Positions 17,655-26,197 are shown, counted from the stretch's first letter. The stretch: DNA of 64,000 nucleotides from Prevotella sp. OH937_COT-195 (GCF_003932845.1 NZ_RQZH01000014.1:1-64000), one strand, 5' to 3'. Notes: generated by a model from the sequence alone, not told the origin. Translations and numbers: made by a program.

Positions 17655-18557
17655 CTACCCTTTCTTCAATACGTTTATAAAACTTTGCGGTACAGGTGTC
17701 GAAAATTCCATCTTCTCACGTGTCACCGGATGATGGAAACACAGCACGAAAGCATGCAGACAAAGCCGCCCCGCGGGGTCGTCGCCGTTGCCATACTTAA
17801 TATCCCCGCACACGGGGTGCCCCATATCGGCAGCATGCACGCGTATTTGATTCTTACGTCCGGTCTCAAGTCGGAACTCAACAAGCGAATGCTTTTCACT
17901 CTCCCCTATGGTATAGAAATGCGTCACGGCATATTTTCCGCCGTTATCCACATTGGAAGAATATGTCACATACGCGCTGCTGTCTTTCAGCCAGTTGGCA
18001 ATCGTCCCCTCTTTCTGCTCCAAACGCCCCGACAGCAACGCTACGTAGCGGCGGCCATACACCATATCGTGCCAGTTTCTCTCAAGCATTTGCTCCGCCT
18101 GCATGTCCTTTGCATATATCATAAGACCGCTTGTGTCGCGATCGAGACGGTGTACAACATGAGCATTACAACGCTGCCGCGACCTGCGAAAATAGTCGTC
18201 AAGCACCGCCTTAACATTCAGCGACGAGTGTCCGGCAGCCATAGAGAGTATTCCCACAGACTTATCCACAACAACAATATACCGGTCTTCATAAACAATC
18301 TTGAAGTAACGACTGCGAAGCATGTTGAGATTGCGTTTCGTGTTGCTTACCGAGACACGCATGCCGGGTTTCAACATATAGTCGAACTGCGTGACGCATG
18401 TCTTTCCCACGAACACCCCGTGCCCTTGCAGCGTGGCCTTAATTTTAGACCTGCTCTGCCCTTTCACGTTCTCAAGCAGAAACTCCAACAACGACTGTTC
18501 ACGCTCCACGTCAAACCTGCTGTAATCGCCTTTCTGATCTATGACATTATTTTTCAT
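17655..18557 (-). CDS. RluA/RluD-family RNA pseudouridine synthase
   Basis: The 300-residue protein has an N-terminal S4-like RNA-binding region (SLLEFLLENVKGQSRSKIKATL, in two parts around residues 22-43). The catalytic block HRLDRDTSGLMIYAK with its active-site aspartate follows, then the R-I-H element GRKNQIRVHAADMGHPVCGD. It would isomerise uridines in rRNA or tRNA. The precise target is not evident. A TAACTTTG promoter element lies about 100 bp upstream. Confidence 0.92.
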   Translation of the reverse strand: MKNNVIDQKGDYSRFDVEREQSLLEFLLENVKGQSRSKIKATLQGHGVFVGKTCVTQFDYMLKPGMRVSVSNTKRNLNMLRSRYFKIVYEDRYIVVVDKSVGILSMAAGHSSLNVKAVLDDYFRRSRQRCNAHVVHRLDRDTSGLMIYAKDMQAEQMLERNWHDMVYGRRYVALLSGRLEQKEGTIANWLKDSSAYVTYSSNVDNGGKYAVTHFYTIGESEKHSLVEFRLETGRKNQIRVHAADMGHPVCGDIKYGNGDDPAGRLCLHAFVLCFHHPVTREKMEFSTPVPQSFINVLKKG

Positions 18558-19109
18558 TCCTATTTACCTTATTTTATATTCTCCTTTCGGCACTTTCTCG
18601 CTTACGGCATCATCATTTCCGAACGCGCTTGGACAAACCGCTTTTTCACATTTGTCCTGCAAAGTTACCTCTTTTCCGCAAATCCACAAATAATTTGCCG
18701 ACATTTGCAATCTATACACACTCTCTACAAGCCAACACAACACACATGACAGCCAACCGAAACAAGCGTTTTTTAACAATAACCGAAGGCATGTCGGAAT
18801 GTCGGCGAATCTCAATATTCAGACAACAGACACCGAAACAGACAAAGGCAAGTTTACAATCTATTAAAAAGTGTTATAACAACAACACACAAAAGAAAAA
18901 GAACGGTAAAACGAGATGTAATAAAGAAAAAAGTTGTAACTTTACACGCAAATTAAGATTCTTAACCGCATAATCTGTAATTATGACGAAAAACAACGAA
19001 CGAATCTATAATATGACATTGTGGTAAAAAATCGGAAATGAAGGGGCTGTGTCCTTATTCATAAGTCATTCATGCATAAAAAAGTACAACAAAACAATAA
19101 AACAAAAAT
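18558..19109. other. Divergent intergenic region, pseudouridine synthase / tkt
   Basis: This 552-bp AT-rich gap holds a leftward TAACTTTG box at 18660-18667 and a rightward TAACTTTA-like box at 18937-18944. The tkt leader would be about 160 nt. It includes a 14-codon open frame starting ATG at 18983 (MTKNNERIYNMTLW). No convincing protein gene is seen; the longer open frame across 18629-18973 is low-complexity and crosses the promoter. Confidence 0.5.
18660..18667 (-). promoter_or_regulatory. -7 element of the pseudouridine synthase gene
   Basis: The minus strand reads TAACTTTG followed by C, about 100 bp before the start codon, matching the Bacteroidota consensus. Confidence 0.55.
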
Positions 19110-21122
19110 ATGAACGATAAGAAACTGATGACCAGAGCTGCCGACAACATACGAATATTGGCGGCATCAATGGTCGAAAAAGCAAAATCGGGACACCCGG
19201 GCGGAGCCATGGGAGGTGCCGATTTCATCAATGTACTCTTCTCGGAGTTCCTTGTATATGACCCCGAACAACCGGAATGGGCGGGGCGCGACCGTTTCTT
19301 CCTCGACCCGGGGCACATGTCGCCGATGCTATACTCGGCTTTGGCAATGCATGGAAAGTTCTCGATAGACGAACTGAAACAATTCCGCCAGTGGGGATCG
19401 CCCACCCCGGGACACCCCGAACGAGACGTGAAACGAGGCATAGAAAACACATCTGGACCGCTCGGACAGGGACACACCTTTGCCGCGGGAGCAGCAGTGG
19501 CGGAGAAATTCCTTGAGGCACGCTTGGGCAAAACACCGATGCAGCACAAGATTTACGCATATATCTCTGACGGAGGAGTGCAAGAGGAGATTTCGCAAGG
19601 CGCAGGACGCATAGCCGGAACGCTCGGACTGAACAACCTGATAATGTTCTTCGACTCAAACGACATTCAACTTTCCACCGAAACAAAAGAGGTAATCAAC
19701 GAGGATACCGCAGCAAAGTACAAGGCATGGGGATGGAACGTGATGACCATAAACGGGAACGATGCCGATGAAATACGCGAGGCTCTTAAAGACGCAAAGA
19801 ATGAAGATAAACGCCCGACGCTCATCATAGGAAAGACCGTAATGGGCAAAGGAGCACGCCGTGCCGACGGAACGAGTTACGAAGCATGTATAAACACACA
19901 CGGTGCACCACTCGGAGGCGATGCTTATATCAATACGATGAAAAATCTCGGAGCCGACCTTGACAATCCCTTCACGATTTTCCCAGAAGTGCAACAGTTG
20001 TATGCCGCACGACGAGAAGAACTAAAGAAGATTGTTGCCGAACGACATGCAGAGGAAGAGGCGTGGGCAAAAGCCAACCCGCAAAAGGCGGAACTGATGA
20101 AAGAATGGTTCGGAGGAAACGCACCGAAGATTGACTGGAGCGGATGCGTGCAGAAAGAAGGCTCGGCCACACGCGTTGCCGGCGCAACATGTCTCGGCAT
20201 ACTGGCAGAGCAGGTGGGCAACATGATTTGTGCAAGTGCAGACCTGTCCAACTCCGATAAGACCGACGGTTTCCTGAAAAAGACGAAATCTATACAGAAA
20301 GACGATTTCGAAGGAGCTTTCTTCCAAGCCGGAGTGGCAGAACTTACAATGGCGTGCATGTGCATAGGAATGTACCTCCACGGAGGCGTTATACCGGCAT
20401 GCGGCACGTTCTTCGTATTCTCCGACTATATGAAACCTGCGGTGCGCATGGCGGCATTGATGCAAGTTCCGATAAAATTCATCTGGTCGCACGATGCATT
20501 CCGAGTTGGCGAAGACGGACCGACACACGAACCGGTGGAACAGGAAGCACAGATACGTCTGATGGAAAAACTGAAAAACCATGCTGGAAAAGACTCGGTA
20601 CGAGTGTTCCGCCCCGCCGATGCCGACGAAACAACGGTATGTTGGGCCATGGCAATGGAAAACAATGACACCCCGACGGCTCTCATTCTCTCACGACAGA
20701 ACATCGACAAACTGCCTGCCGGCAACGATTATAATCAGGCACGCAGAGGTGCATACGTCGTGGCAGGCAGCGACGAGAAGTTCGATGTTATACTCCTTGC
20801 CGACGGTTCGGAAGTAAGCACGCTTGTAGCCGGAGCGGAGTTGCTGCGCAAGGACGGTGTAAAAGTACGCATAGTGAGCGTGCCTTCCGAAGGATTGTTC
20901 CGCAACCAGAGCAAGGAATACCAAGAGAGCATACTGCCACCGGATGCCAAGATATTCGGAATGACAGCCGGACTGCCTGTCACTCTCGAAAGTCTCGCAG
21001 GCTCGAACGGCAAGGTATTCGGCATGACGAGTTTCGGCTTCTCGGCTCCTTACAAAGTACTCGACGAGAAACTCGGCTACACGGCAGAAAATGTATATAA
21101 TCAAGTAAAATCAATGTTATAA
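19110..21122 (+). CDS. tkt: Transketolase
   Basis: The 670-residue thiamine-diphosphate enzyme has GHPGGAMGGADF, the substrate-histidine region DPGHMSPMLY, GPLGQGHTFAAGAA, the cofactor/metal motif SDGGVQEE...FFDSNDIQ, and the C-terminal half with [18 protein letters not shown]. It moves two-carbon units in the non-oxidative pentose phosphate pathway. rpiB follows 87 bp downstream on the same strand, which links two steps of that pathway in one unit. Confidence 0.97.
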   Translation: MNDKKLMTRAADNIRILAASMVEKAKSGHPGGAMGGADFINVLFSEFLVYDPEQPEWAGRDRFFLDPGHMSPMLYSALAMHGKFSIDELKQFRQWGSPTPGHPERDVKRGIENTSGPLGQGHTFAAGAAVAEKFLEARLGKTPMQHKIYAYISDGGVQEEISQGAGRIAGTLGLNNLIMFFDSNDIQLSTETKEVINEDTAAKYKAWGWNVMTINGNDADEIREALKDAKNEDKRPTLIIGKTVMGKGARRADGTSYEACINTHGAPLGGDAYINTMKNLGADLDNPFTIFPEVQQLYAARREELKKIVAERHAEEEAWAKANPQKAELMKEWFGGNAPKIDWSGCVQKEGSATRVAGATCLGILAEQVGNMICASADLSNSDKTDGFLKKTKSIQKDDFEGAFFQAGVAELTMACMCIGMYLHGGVIPACGTFFVFSDYMKPAVRMAALMQVPIKFIWSHDAFRVGEDGPTHEPVEQEAQIRLMEKLKNHAGKDSVRVFRPADADETTVCWAMAMENNDTPTALILSRQNIDKLPAGNDYNQARRGAYVVAGSDEKFDVILLADGSEVSTLVAGAELLRKDGVKVRIVSVPSEGLFRNQSKEYQESILPPDAKIFGMTAGLPVTLESLAGSNGKVFGMTSFGFSAPYKVLDEKLGYTAENVYNQVKSML

Positions 21123-21209
21123 TAAATCTCCCGAAACCAGAAACCAGTAAGTACATGCAGCAAGCATAAAACCGTAAGGCGACGGGTACGGGACAAAAAA
21201 CTGAATATT

Positions 21210-21653
21210 ATGGAAATAAAGACAGTTGGTGTTGCCTGCGACCACGCAGGCTATCCCTTAAAGCAATTTGTAATGCAGTATTTGGAGGAAAAAGGCTATC
21301 CCGTGAAAGACTATGGAACATGGAGCGACGCATCGGTTGACTACCCCGACTATGCCCACGAACTTGCAAAGGGCATCGAGAGCGGCGAAGTTTACCCCGG
21401 CATCGCAATATGCGGCAGCGGGCAAGGCATTTCCATGACGCTCAACAAGCATCAAGGCATTCGTGCCGGAGTATGCTGGAACCCCGAAATCGGGCAACTT
21501 ATCCGCCAGCACAACGATGCCAACGTACTCGTAATGCCGGGACGTTTCGTTGACAACAACACGGCACGCGACATCATGGACAAGTTCTTCTCCGTTCCTT
21601 TCGAGGGAGGACGTCACGCACGACGAGTGGAAAAAATCCCCGTGAGCGAATAA
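21210..21653 (+). CDS. rpiB: Ribose-5-phosphate isomerase B
   Basis: The 147-residue protein has the RpiB/LacAB signatures CDHAGYPLKQ, DYPDYA, ICGSGQGISM (active-site cysteine in CGSGQG) and NDANVLVMPGRF. It interconverts ribose-5-phosphate and ribulose-5-phosphate. It sits directly downstream of transketolase and is followed by a strong terminator, so the pair forms a compact unit. Confidence 0.96.
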   Translation: MEIKTVGVACDHAGYPLKQFVMQYLEEKGYPVKDYGTWSDASVDYPDYAHELAKGIESGEVYPGIAICGSGQGISMTLNKHQGIRAGVCWNPEIGQLIRQHNDANVLVMPGRFVDNNTARDIMDKFFSVPFEGGRHARRVEKIPVSE

Positions 21654-21675
21654 GAACACGAAAGGAAACAACCGT

Positions 21676-21715
21676 AATAAAGGAATGGACGGTATGAATT
21701 GTCCATTCCTTTATT
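21676..21715 (+). terminator. Terminator after rpiB
   Basis: A 15-bp perfect stem (AATAAAGGAATGGAC / GTCCATTCCTTTATT) with a 10-base loop, followed by TTATC, lies 22 bp after the rpiB stop codon. Confidence 0.88.
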
Positions 21716-21837
21716 TTATCATTCCTGCATATTACGGTATTGTTCTCAAAGTTACGGATATGACGGTGGAAACCCGATGACGCCCACATTTTACAAAAAA
21801 AAACGAAAAAAGATTTTTTTATAACGTGGAAAACTCG

Positions 21838-21845
21838 TATCTTTG
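21838..21845 (+). promoter_or_regulatory. -7 element of the HU / basic protein / rng unit
   Basis: TATCTTTG followed by C lies 100 bp upstream of the HU gene. It fits the consensus exactly. An A/T tract precedes it. Confidence 0.6.
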
Positions 21846-21945
21846 CAACCGCTTTAAAATCAGCACGCAATAAAATCGGCTGATTAACAAGTTATTAAAA
21901 TATAGAAAAAAATAAATAATTGATTATCATTTAACAAATATCAAA

Positions 21946-22245
21946 ATGACAAAGGCAAATATTATAGAGGAGATAGTTAACCAGACAGGTGTTGCCCGGA
22001 AAGACGTATCTGCCACGGTTGAAGCCTTCATGGACGTAATAAAGAGCAGTCTGATAGACAAGAAGGAAAACGTTTATCTGCGCGGCTTCGGAAGTTTCAT
22101 CGTTAAACACCGTGCAGAAAAGACTGCAAGGAATATCTCCAAGAACACCACAATAGTCATACCGGCACACGATTTCCCCGACTTCAAACCGGCAAAGAGT
22201 TTCGTGGCAAAGATGAGGGGTGAAGACTTTGCAGGAGAAGAATAA
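21946..22245 (+). CDS. HU/IHF-family DNA-binding protein
   Basis: The 99-residue protein (MTKANIIEEIVNQTG...) has the HU pattern: an N-terminal helical dimerisation part, the RGFGSFIVKHRAEKTARN strand segment, and a beta arm followed by FKPAKSFVAKM. It bends or packages DNA. It is the first gene of a unit with a 29-residue basic protein and RNase G, an order seen in Bacteroidota genomes. Confidence 0.95.
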   Translation: MTKANIIEEIVNQTGVARKDVSATVEAFMDVIKSSLIDKKENVYLRGFGSFIVKHRAEKTARNISKNTTIVIPAHDFPDFKPAKSFVAKMRGEDFAGEE

Positions 22246-22283
22246 AAAACAAACCCATTAATTAACATATAAATATTAACATT

Positions 22284-22373
22284 ATGCCTAACGGAAAGAA
22301 AAAGAAGGGTCACAAGATGGCCACTCACAAGCGCAAGAAAAGATTGAGAAAAAACCGTCATAAGAGCAAGTAA
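22284..22373 (+). CDS. 29-residue basic protein, bS22/mS38-like (AURKAIP1/COX24 type)
   Basis: The frame reads MPNGKKKKGHKMATHKRKKR then LRKNRHKSK. This is the lysine/arginine-rich peptide usually annotated in Bacteroidota as an AURKAIP1/COX24 domain protein. That domain is shared with mitoribosomal mS38 and actinobacterial bS22, so a role in the small ribosomal subunit is plausible but not shown for this group. It lies between HU and RNase G genes. Its last codons form the left arm of a perfect hairpin. Confidence 0.8.
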   Translation: MPNGKKKKGHKMATHKRKKRLRKNRHKSK

Positions 22374-22390
22374 CAACACTTGCTCTTATG
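22359..22390 (+). promoter_or_regulatory. Hairpin overlapping the stop codon, between the basic protein gene and rng
   Basis: A perfect 13-bp stem (CATAAGAGCAAGT / ACTTGCTCTTATG) with loop AACAAC spans the last four codons and stop of the 29-aa protein. It has no U run, and rng follows 90 bp later without a clear promoter. An attenuator or RNA processing site is more likely than a full terminator; it could tune rng expression. Confidence 0.65.
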
Positions 22391-22479
22391 CTTAGACCAT
22401 CCCTACCCCGGTAAACGACAAATAACATAGAGACCAAAATCTCACAATACCGGAACCCGGGGAACAAAAAGACAAGAAA

Positions 22480-24054
22480 ATGACCAGCGAAGTAGTAATT
22501 GACGTCCAACAAAAAGAGATTTCAATAGCCTTGCTGGAGGACAAGAACTTGGTGGAATACCAGACAGAACCCCGCTCGGCTTCGTTCTCGGTTGGAAACA
22601 TCTATGTGGCCAAAGTTAAGAAACTTATGGCCGGACTTAATGCAAGTTTTGTGGATGTGGGATACGAACGCGACGCTTTTCTACATTATCTTGACTTGGG
22701 TGGGCAATTCAATTCCTACGAAAAGTATCTGAAACAGGTACAGAGCGACAGGAAAAAACTTTACCCGTTCGCAAAGGCTGCAAGACTTCCGGAAGTGAAA
22801 AAGGACGGCTCCATTACCAATATGTTGGAGAAAGACAAGGAAGTGCTGGTGCAGATAGTTAAAGAACCCATATCAACAAAAGGACCGCGGCTCACGGCAG
22901 AATTGAGTTTCGCAGGACGTTTCTTGGTTCTTATACCTTTCAACGACAAAGTTTCTGTTTCTACAAAAATCAAAAGCGGTGAAGAGCGCGCCAGACTCAA
23001 ACAACTCATACAGAGCATAAAACCCAAAAACGTGGGCGTTATAGTGCGTACTGTGGCAGAGGGAAAGAGAGTGGCAGAACTCGACTCCGAACTCAAAATC
23101 CTCCTAAAACGTTGGGAGGATGCCATCGTCAAGGTACAGAAAACACAAAAAAGACCTCAGTTAATCTATGAGGAGACAAGCAGAGTGGTAGCATTGTTGC
23201 GCGACCTGTTCAATCCCTCATACGAGAACATACACATAAACGACGAACAAGTGTTCAACGAGGTGAAAGAATATGTCACGCTGATTGCCCCTGAAAAGGC
23301 AGGCATTGTGAAACTGTACCGAGGCAATGTGCCTATCTTTGACAATTTCAACATCACCAAGCAGATTAAGTCGAGTTTCGGAAAGACGGTAAACTACAAA
23401 CACGGTGCTTACCTAATAATAGAACATACCGAAGCAATGCACGTGATAGATGTTAACAGCGGCAACCGCACAAGGGCGGAAAAAGGACAGGAGGGAAACG
23501 CGCTTGAAGTAAACCTCGGTGCCGCAGACGAACTCGCACGGCAACTCAGACTGCGCGACATGGGTGGTATCATCATCGTTGACTTTATCGACATGAACTT
23601 GGCAGAAGACCGACAGATGCTCTACGAGCGCATGTGCAAGAACATGCAAAAAGACAGAGCACGACACAACATACTGCCATTGTCGAAATTCGGATTGATG
23701 CAGATTACCCGGCAACGCGTTAGACCTGCAATGGATGTAAACGTAGAAGAGACCTGCCCCACATGTTTCGGAAAGGGAACAATAAAATCGAGTTTCCTGT
23801 TTACCGACCAACTGGAGCGAAAGATTGACCGCCTCGTAAGCAAGATTGGCGTTAAAACATTCTATCTGCATGTCCACCCGTATGTCGCCGCATACATAAA
23901 TCAAGGTTTCATAAGCATGAAACGCAAATGGCAGATGAAATACGGACTGGGCATACACATCATTCCATCGCAGAAGATGGGTTTCTTGCAATATGAATTC
24001 TTTGACCGCAAGAAACAACTCATCGACATGCGCGAGGAACAAGAGACCAAATAA
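22480..24054 (+). CDS. rng: Ribonuclease E/G family endoribonuclease
   Basis: The 524-residue protein matches RNase G. It has an N-terminal S1-type region (GNIYVAKVKKL, AFVDVG-like NASFVDVGYERDAFL). The catalytic metal-binding aspartates are D324 (VIDVNSG) and D368/D371 (DFIDM). The zinc-link cysteines are C426 and C429 (CPTC). There is no long C-terminal scaffold as in RNase E. It would process rRNA and degrade mRNA. It is the last gene of the HU / basic protein / rng unit and is followed by a strong terminator. Confidence 0.93.
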   Translation: MTSEVVIDVQQKEISIALLEDKNLVEYQTEPRSASFSVGNIYVAKVKKLMAGLNASFVDVGYERDAFLHYLDLGGQFNSYEKYLKQVQSDRKKLYPFAKAARLPEVKKDGSITNMLEKDKEVLVQIVKEPISTKGPRLTAELSFAGRFLVLIPFNDKVSVSTKIKSGEERARLKQLIQSIKPKNVGVIVRTVAEGKRVAELDSELKILLKRWEDAIVKVQKTQKRPQLIYEETSRVVALLRDLFNPSYENIHINDEQVFNEVKEYVTLIAPEKAGIVKLYRGNVPIFDNFNITKQIKSSFGKTVNYKHGAYLIIEHTEAMHVIDVNSGNRTRAEKGQEGNALEVNLGAADELARQLRLRDMGGIIIVDFIDMNLAEDRQMLYERMCKNMQKDRARHNILPLSKFGLMQITRQRVRPAMDVNVEETCPTCFGKGTIKSSFLFTDQLERKIDRLVSKIGVKTFYLHVHPYVAAYINQGFISMKRKWQMKYGLGIHIIPSQKMGFLQYEFFDRKKQLIDMREEQETK

Positions 24055-24056
24055 GG

Positions 24057-24095
24057 AAAGAGCCTGATGCAGACATTCGAAGCATCAGGCTCTTT
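24057..24095 (+). terminator. Terminator after rng
   Basis: A 14-bp perfect stem (AAAGAGCCTGATGC / GCATCAGGCTCTTT) with an 11-base loop and a CTTTTTC tail starts 2 bp after the rng stop codon. Confidence 0.88.
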
Positions 24096-24131
24096 CTTTT
24101 TCACGGCATATCCATCTTGTCGTCTATTTTT

Positions 24132-24329
24132 AACCCGAATCGGTCATTAGAACCCTCAACCGATTTTGTTCGATTTTTGAGCAGATGTGCAGCAGTTTAA
24201 TCGAAGGCGTAGCGGGCTGCATCGGGATGTAATGGCTGTGCAGATGTCAGCAAGCGGGCTAAAAGCAGTTGGGAAGCGTAACGGCAATGGCAAATCTAAG
24301 CAAATGCGGTCTAATGACAGATTGGGGTT
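24132..24329 (+). repeat. 198-bp terminal-inverted-repeat element, copy C
   Basis: The ends are AACCCGAATCGGTCATTAGA and TCTAATGACAGATTGGGGTT. Its central arms (CAGCAGTTTAATC / GATGTAATGGCTG) have more mismatches than in other copies, so this hairpin is weaker. It lies between converging rng and guaD. Its right end overlaps the first base of the guaD stop triplet as read on the plus strand. Confidence 0.9.
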
Positions 24330-24802
24330 TAATACTCTATCTTGTCAGCCTTTGCCGTCCATGCGCGAAAAGCACGCAGTGCCTCGTTGTGCATTATGAA
24401 TTGCTGAGACAGCTCGCGCTCGTCATTAGATTTCTCCAACTCACGGTAAATGAACGCATCACCGAAATTAATGTCCTCGGCATCGTTCTTGTTGCAACCA
24501 CAGAAAACATGCGATATGTGCGCCCAGTAGATTGCACCGAGACACATAGGACACGGCTCGCACGACGAATATATCGTCGTTCCTTCAAGGTTGAACGTGT
24601 GAAGACGCGAGCATGCGGCACGTATGGCACTCACCTCGGCATGCGCTGTGGGGTCGTTGTTCGATGTTACACGGTTCACCCCCGTCGCTACAACCTCTCC
24701 GTCCTTTACTATCACCGCACCAAACGGACCACCTCCGTTGGCAACATTCTCAACCGCAAGGTCTATCGCCATGCGCATGAATTTCTCGTTATTGTTCTCC
24801 AT
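24329..24802 (-). CDS. guaD: Guanine deaminase
   Basis: The 157-residue cytidine-deaminase-fold protein has zinc ligands H54 (in HAEVSAIR, with proton-shuttle E56) and C84/C87 (PCPMCLGAIYWAH). The NGGGPFGAVIVKDG start, FIYRE segment and FRAW...KIEY C-terminus closely follow Bacillus-type GuaD and not TadA. It converts guanine to xanthine. The C-terminus looks complete although the 198-bp element abuts the stop codon. A weak TAACTTTA promoter element lies at 24823-24830. Confidence 0.9.
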   Translation of the reverse strand: MENNNEKFMRMAIDLAVENVANGGGPFGAVIVKDGEVVATGVNRVTSNNDPTAHAEVSAIRAACSRLHTFNLEGTTIYSSCEPCPMCLGAIYWAHISHVFCGCNKNDAEDINFGDAFIYRELEKSNDERELSQQFIMHNEALRAFRAWTAKADKIEY

Positions 24803-24944
24803 ATTCTTTAATTATTTTATTGTAAAGTTAATGATAAAAATTAGACAGACCAAGTATTGCACAAAAACATGCCTGAATTAATGCAAACATGCAAAAAAAC
24901 AGGCAAAGAATGAATAAACAAATAATATTGATGTACAAAAACAA

Positions 24945-24999
24945 AAATCCCTCCCACGACAAGAGACATTCAAGTTATGTCCACCCAAGGGAGGGATTT
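24945..24999 (-). terminator. Terminator after rubredoxin
   Basis: On the minus strand, AAATCCCTCCC pairs with GGGAGGGATTT across a 33-base loop. It is followed by TTGTTTTTG, 16 bp after the rubredoxin stop codon. Confidence 0.75.
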
Positions 25000-25015
25000 G
25001 ATTTAGCCTTCCGGA

Positions 25016-25177
25016 TTACTCTGCCTCCGAGAATTCATCGGTACCAACGCCACACAATGGGCATACCCAATCTTCGGGCAGGTCTTCGAATGCCGTTCCC
25101 GGCTCTATTCCGTTTTCAGGGTCGCCCACTTCGGGGTCATATTCGTAACCACATACGTCGCAAACATACTTTTTCAT
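25016..25177 (-). CDS. Rubredoxin
   Basis: A 53-residue frame begins [20 protein letters not shown] and has the four iron ligands C6, C9, C39 and C42 (CDVCGY and CPLCG). The [15 protein letters not shown] linker is typical. It is a small one-electron carrier, often used in oxygen or peroxide detoxification in anaerobes. It is a stand-alone gene with its own promoter (TATATTTG at 25298-25305) and terminator. Confidence 0.97.
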   Translation of the reverse strand: MKKYVCDVCGYEYDPEVGDPENGIEPGTAFEDLPEDWVCPLCGVGTDEFSEAE

Positions 25178-25297
25178 ATCGTTTCGCTTTTAAATTGTTA
25201 ATAATGTTTTAGTAAATAAACAGGCATTAAAACTAATCTTATATCTGTTATGTATATGCAATTAATTTTGAACACCCACCACTTATGTTTCAGCCTG

Positions 25298-25305
25298 CAA
25301 ATATA
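25298..25305 (-). promoter_or_regulatory. -7 element of rubredoxin
   Basis: The minus strand reads TATATTTG followed by C, about 120 bp before the rubredoxin start codon. Confidence 0.5.
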
Positions 25306-25366
25306 CTCAATAATCAATAAAACAAGAAACTTTCTGCCAATTTTTATCGCGAATTAATTCAAAACA

Positions 25367-25440
25367 GGCAGAATTGCATTTCAAAACCGCCGAAATTGCA
25401 ATGTAAAATAGCCGAAATTGAAAAGCAAAACAGCCTTTGT
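25367..25440 (+). repeat. 22-bp-period intergenic array, site 2
   Basis: Cores GGCAGAATTG (25367), GCCGAAATTG (25389), GCCGAAATTG (25411) and a decayed GCCTTTG (25433) are spaced exactly 22 bp apart. CAAAA or TAAAA precedes each core. It lies between divergent genes. Confidence 0.75.
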
Positions 25441-25807
25441 ATTAAAATACCTCTGCAGAACTTTCTATATTCATTTACTCAATTCAAATATGTTTCATAT
25501 ATTAATGGCATGAAAAACAAACCATTATTCCCCAAATTTTGCCGATATGTTCCTTGGTAACCGCAAAGTCAAACAAACAGATTTCTCTCAAATATACAAT
25601 ATTATATTATAGATACCCCTCGACAGTGTCATAATAGTATACCCAAGATATAAATCAATACAAATATGACTCTGAGACAGCCAATATAATGCTTAAATTG
25701 TCATAATTCCGTTGTTTTGAAATGAATAACTCACTCTTGCGCATAGAGTATTCTATCAAGTCTGACAATGCAAAAGTATGCGCTAATCCACTGTTTATGA
25801 AAAGGTA

Positions 25808-25847
25808 AGGAAGTCACAGGAAATTCAAGGAAAAGGTAGGAAATTAC
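25808..25847 (+). repeat. Four AGGAA boxes at exact 10-bp spacing
   Basis: AGGAA begins at 25808, 25818, 25828 and 25838, each followed by five variable bases. Equal spacing near one helical turn would place all boxes on one DNA face. It lies about 165 bp upstream of the RM promoter. Confidence 0.6.
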
Positions 25848-26011
25848 AGCCTCTCACGAACCCATGCCTACTATGCCTTTTCGCATAAAAAGAGGCTCGC
25901 AGAGCATCACTGCCCCTGAGTCTCTCGCCACGTTTCGCCTTCTCCGAGCCCCGCATCTTGGTTTTCAGTGTTAAATAGGGAAATCCCCTCGTCCCTCTGC
26001 TATCTTCTTCG

Positions 26012-26019
26012 TACCTTTG
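26012..26019 (+). promoter_or_regulatory. -7 element of the type II RM locus
   Basis: TACCTTTG lies 32 bp upstream of the ATG of the truncated methyltransferase fragment, so this promoter appears to have belonged to that older gene. No good -33 element is seen. Confidence 0.5.
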
Positions 26020-26050
26020 TAGCCAATACAAATTTGGTTAGTACATAAAT

Positions 26051-26197
26051 ATGCCTCAATATACGTTTATTGACCTCTTTTCTGGGTGTGGTGGTATGTC
26101 CCTCAGTTTTGAGCCTTCTGGCTTCAAATGCCTTCTGGCTATTGACTGCAGGGAAGATGCTATGGTTACCTATAGACACAATCGTAGTAATATTTGA
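26051..26197 (+). pseudogene. N-terminal fragment of a DNA cytosine-C5 methyltransferase
   Basis: A 48-codon frame reads MPQYTFIDLFSGCGGMSLSF and continues to a CLLAIDCREDAMVTYRHNR segment before a TGA. This is motif I (DLFSGCGG) and the motif II region of a C5-cytosine methyltransferase; everything after it is missing. Its stop lies 4 bp before the ATG of a complete and different methyltransferase. It keeps a promoter and start codon, so it may still be translated and could couple translation to the next gene. I read it as the remnant of an earlier methyltransferase at the same site. Confidence 0.8.

Larger units (their letters stand above)
25178..26050. other. AT-rich divergent intergenic region, rubredoxin / RM locus
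   Basis: This 873-bp gap holds the rubredoxin promoter (minus-strand TATATTTG, 25298-25305), a 22-bp-period array (25367-25440) and a 10-bp-period AGGAA array (25808-25847). It also has a palindromic ATGCCTTTTCGCAT word near 25885 and the RM promoter TACCTTTG at 26012-26019. No protein-coding frame is convincing. Composition shifts to AT-rich here, which suggests the left border of an acquired segment. Confidence 0.6.

Noticed and set aside
17685..18749. 354-codon frame on the plus strand opposite the pseudouridine synthase
   Set aside because: It is antisense to a clear RluD-family gene, has no domain features, and continues across the promoter region.
18629..18973. 114-codon plus-strand frame
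   Set aside because: Low-complexity Asn/Lys/Thr-rich sequence covering both promoter elements of the divergent region; no signal or motif.
24187..24399. 71-codon frames inside copies of the 198-bp element (here copy C; similar frames in A, B and D)
   Set aside because: They run out of the element into flanking genes, differ in frame and end between copies, and show no selection for coding.
25367..25440. CRISPR-like repeat array
   Set aside because: The conserved part is only 10 degenerate bases with 12-bp spacers and no cas genes; period 22 bp is far too short.
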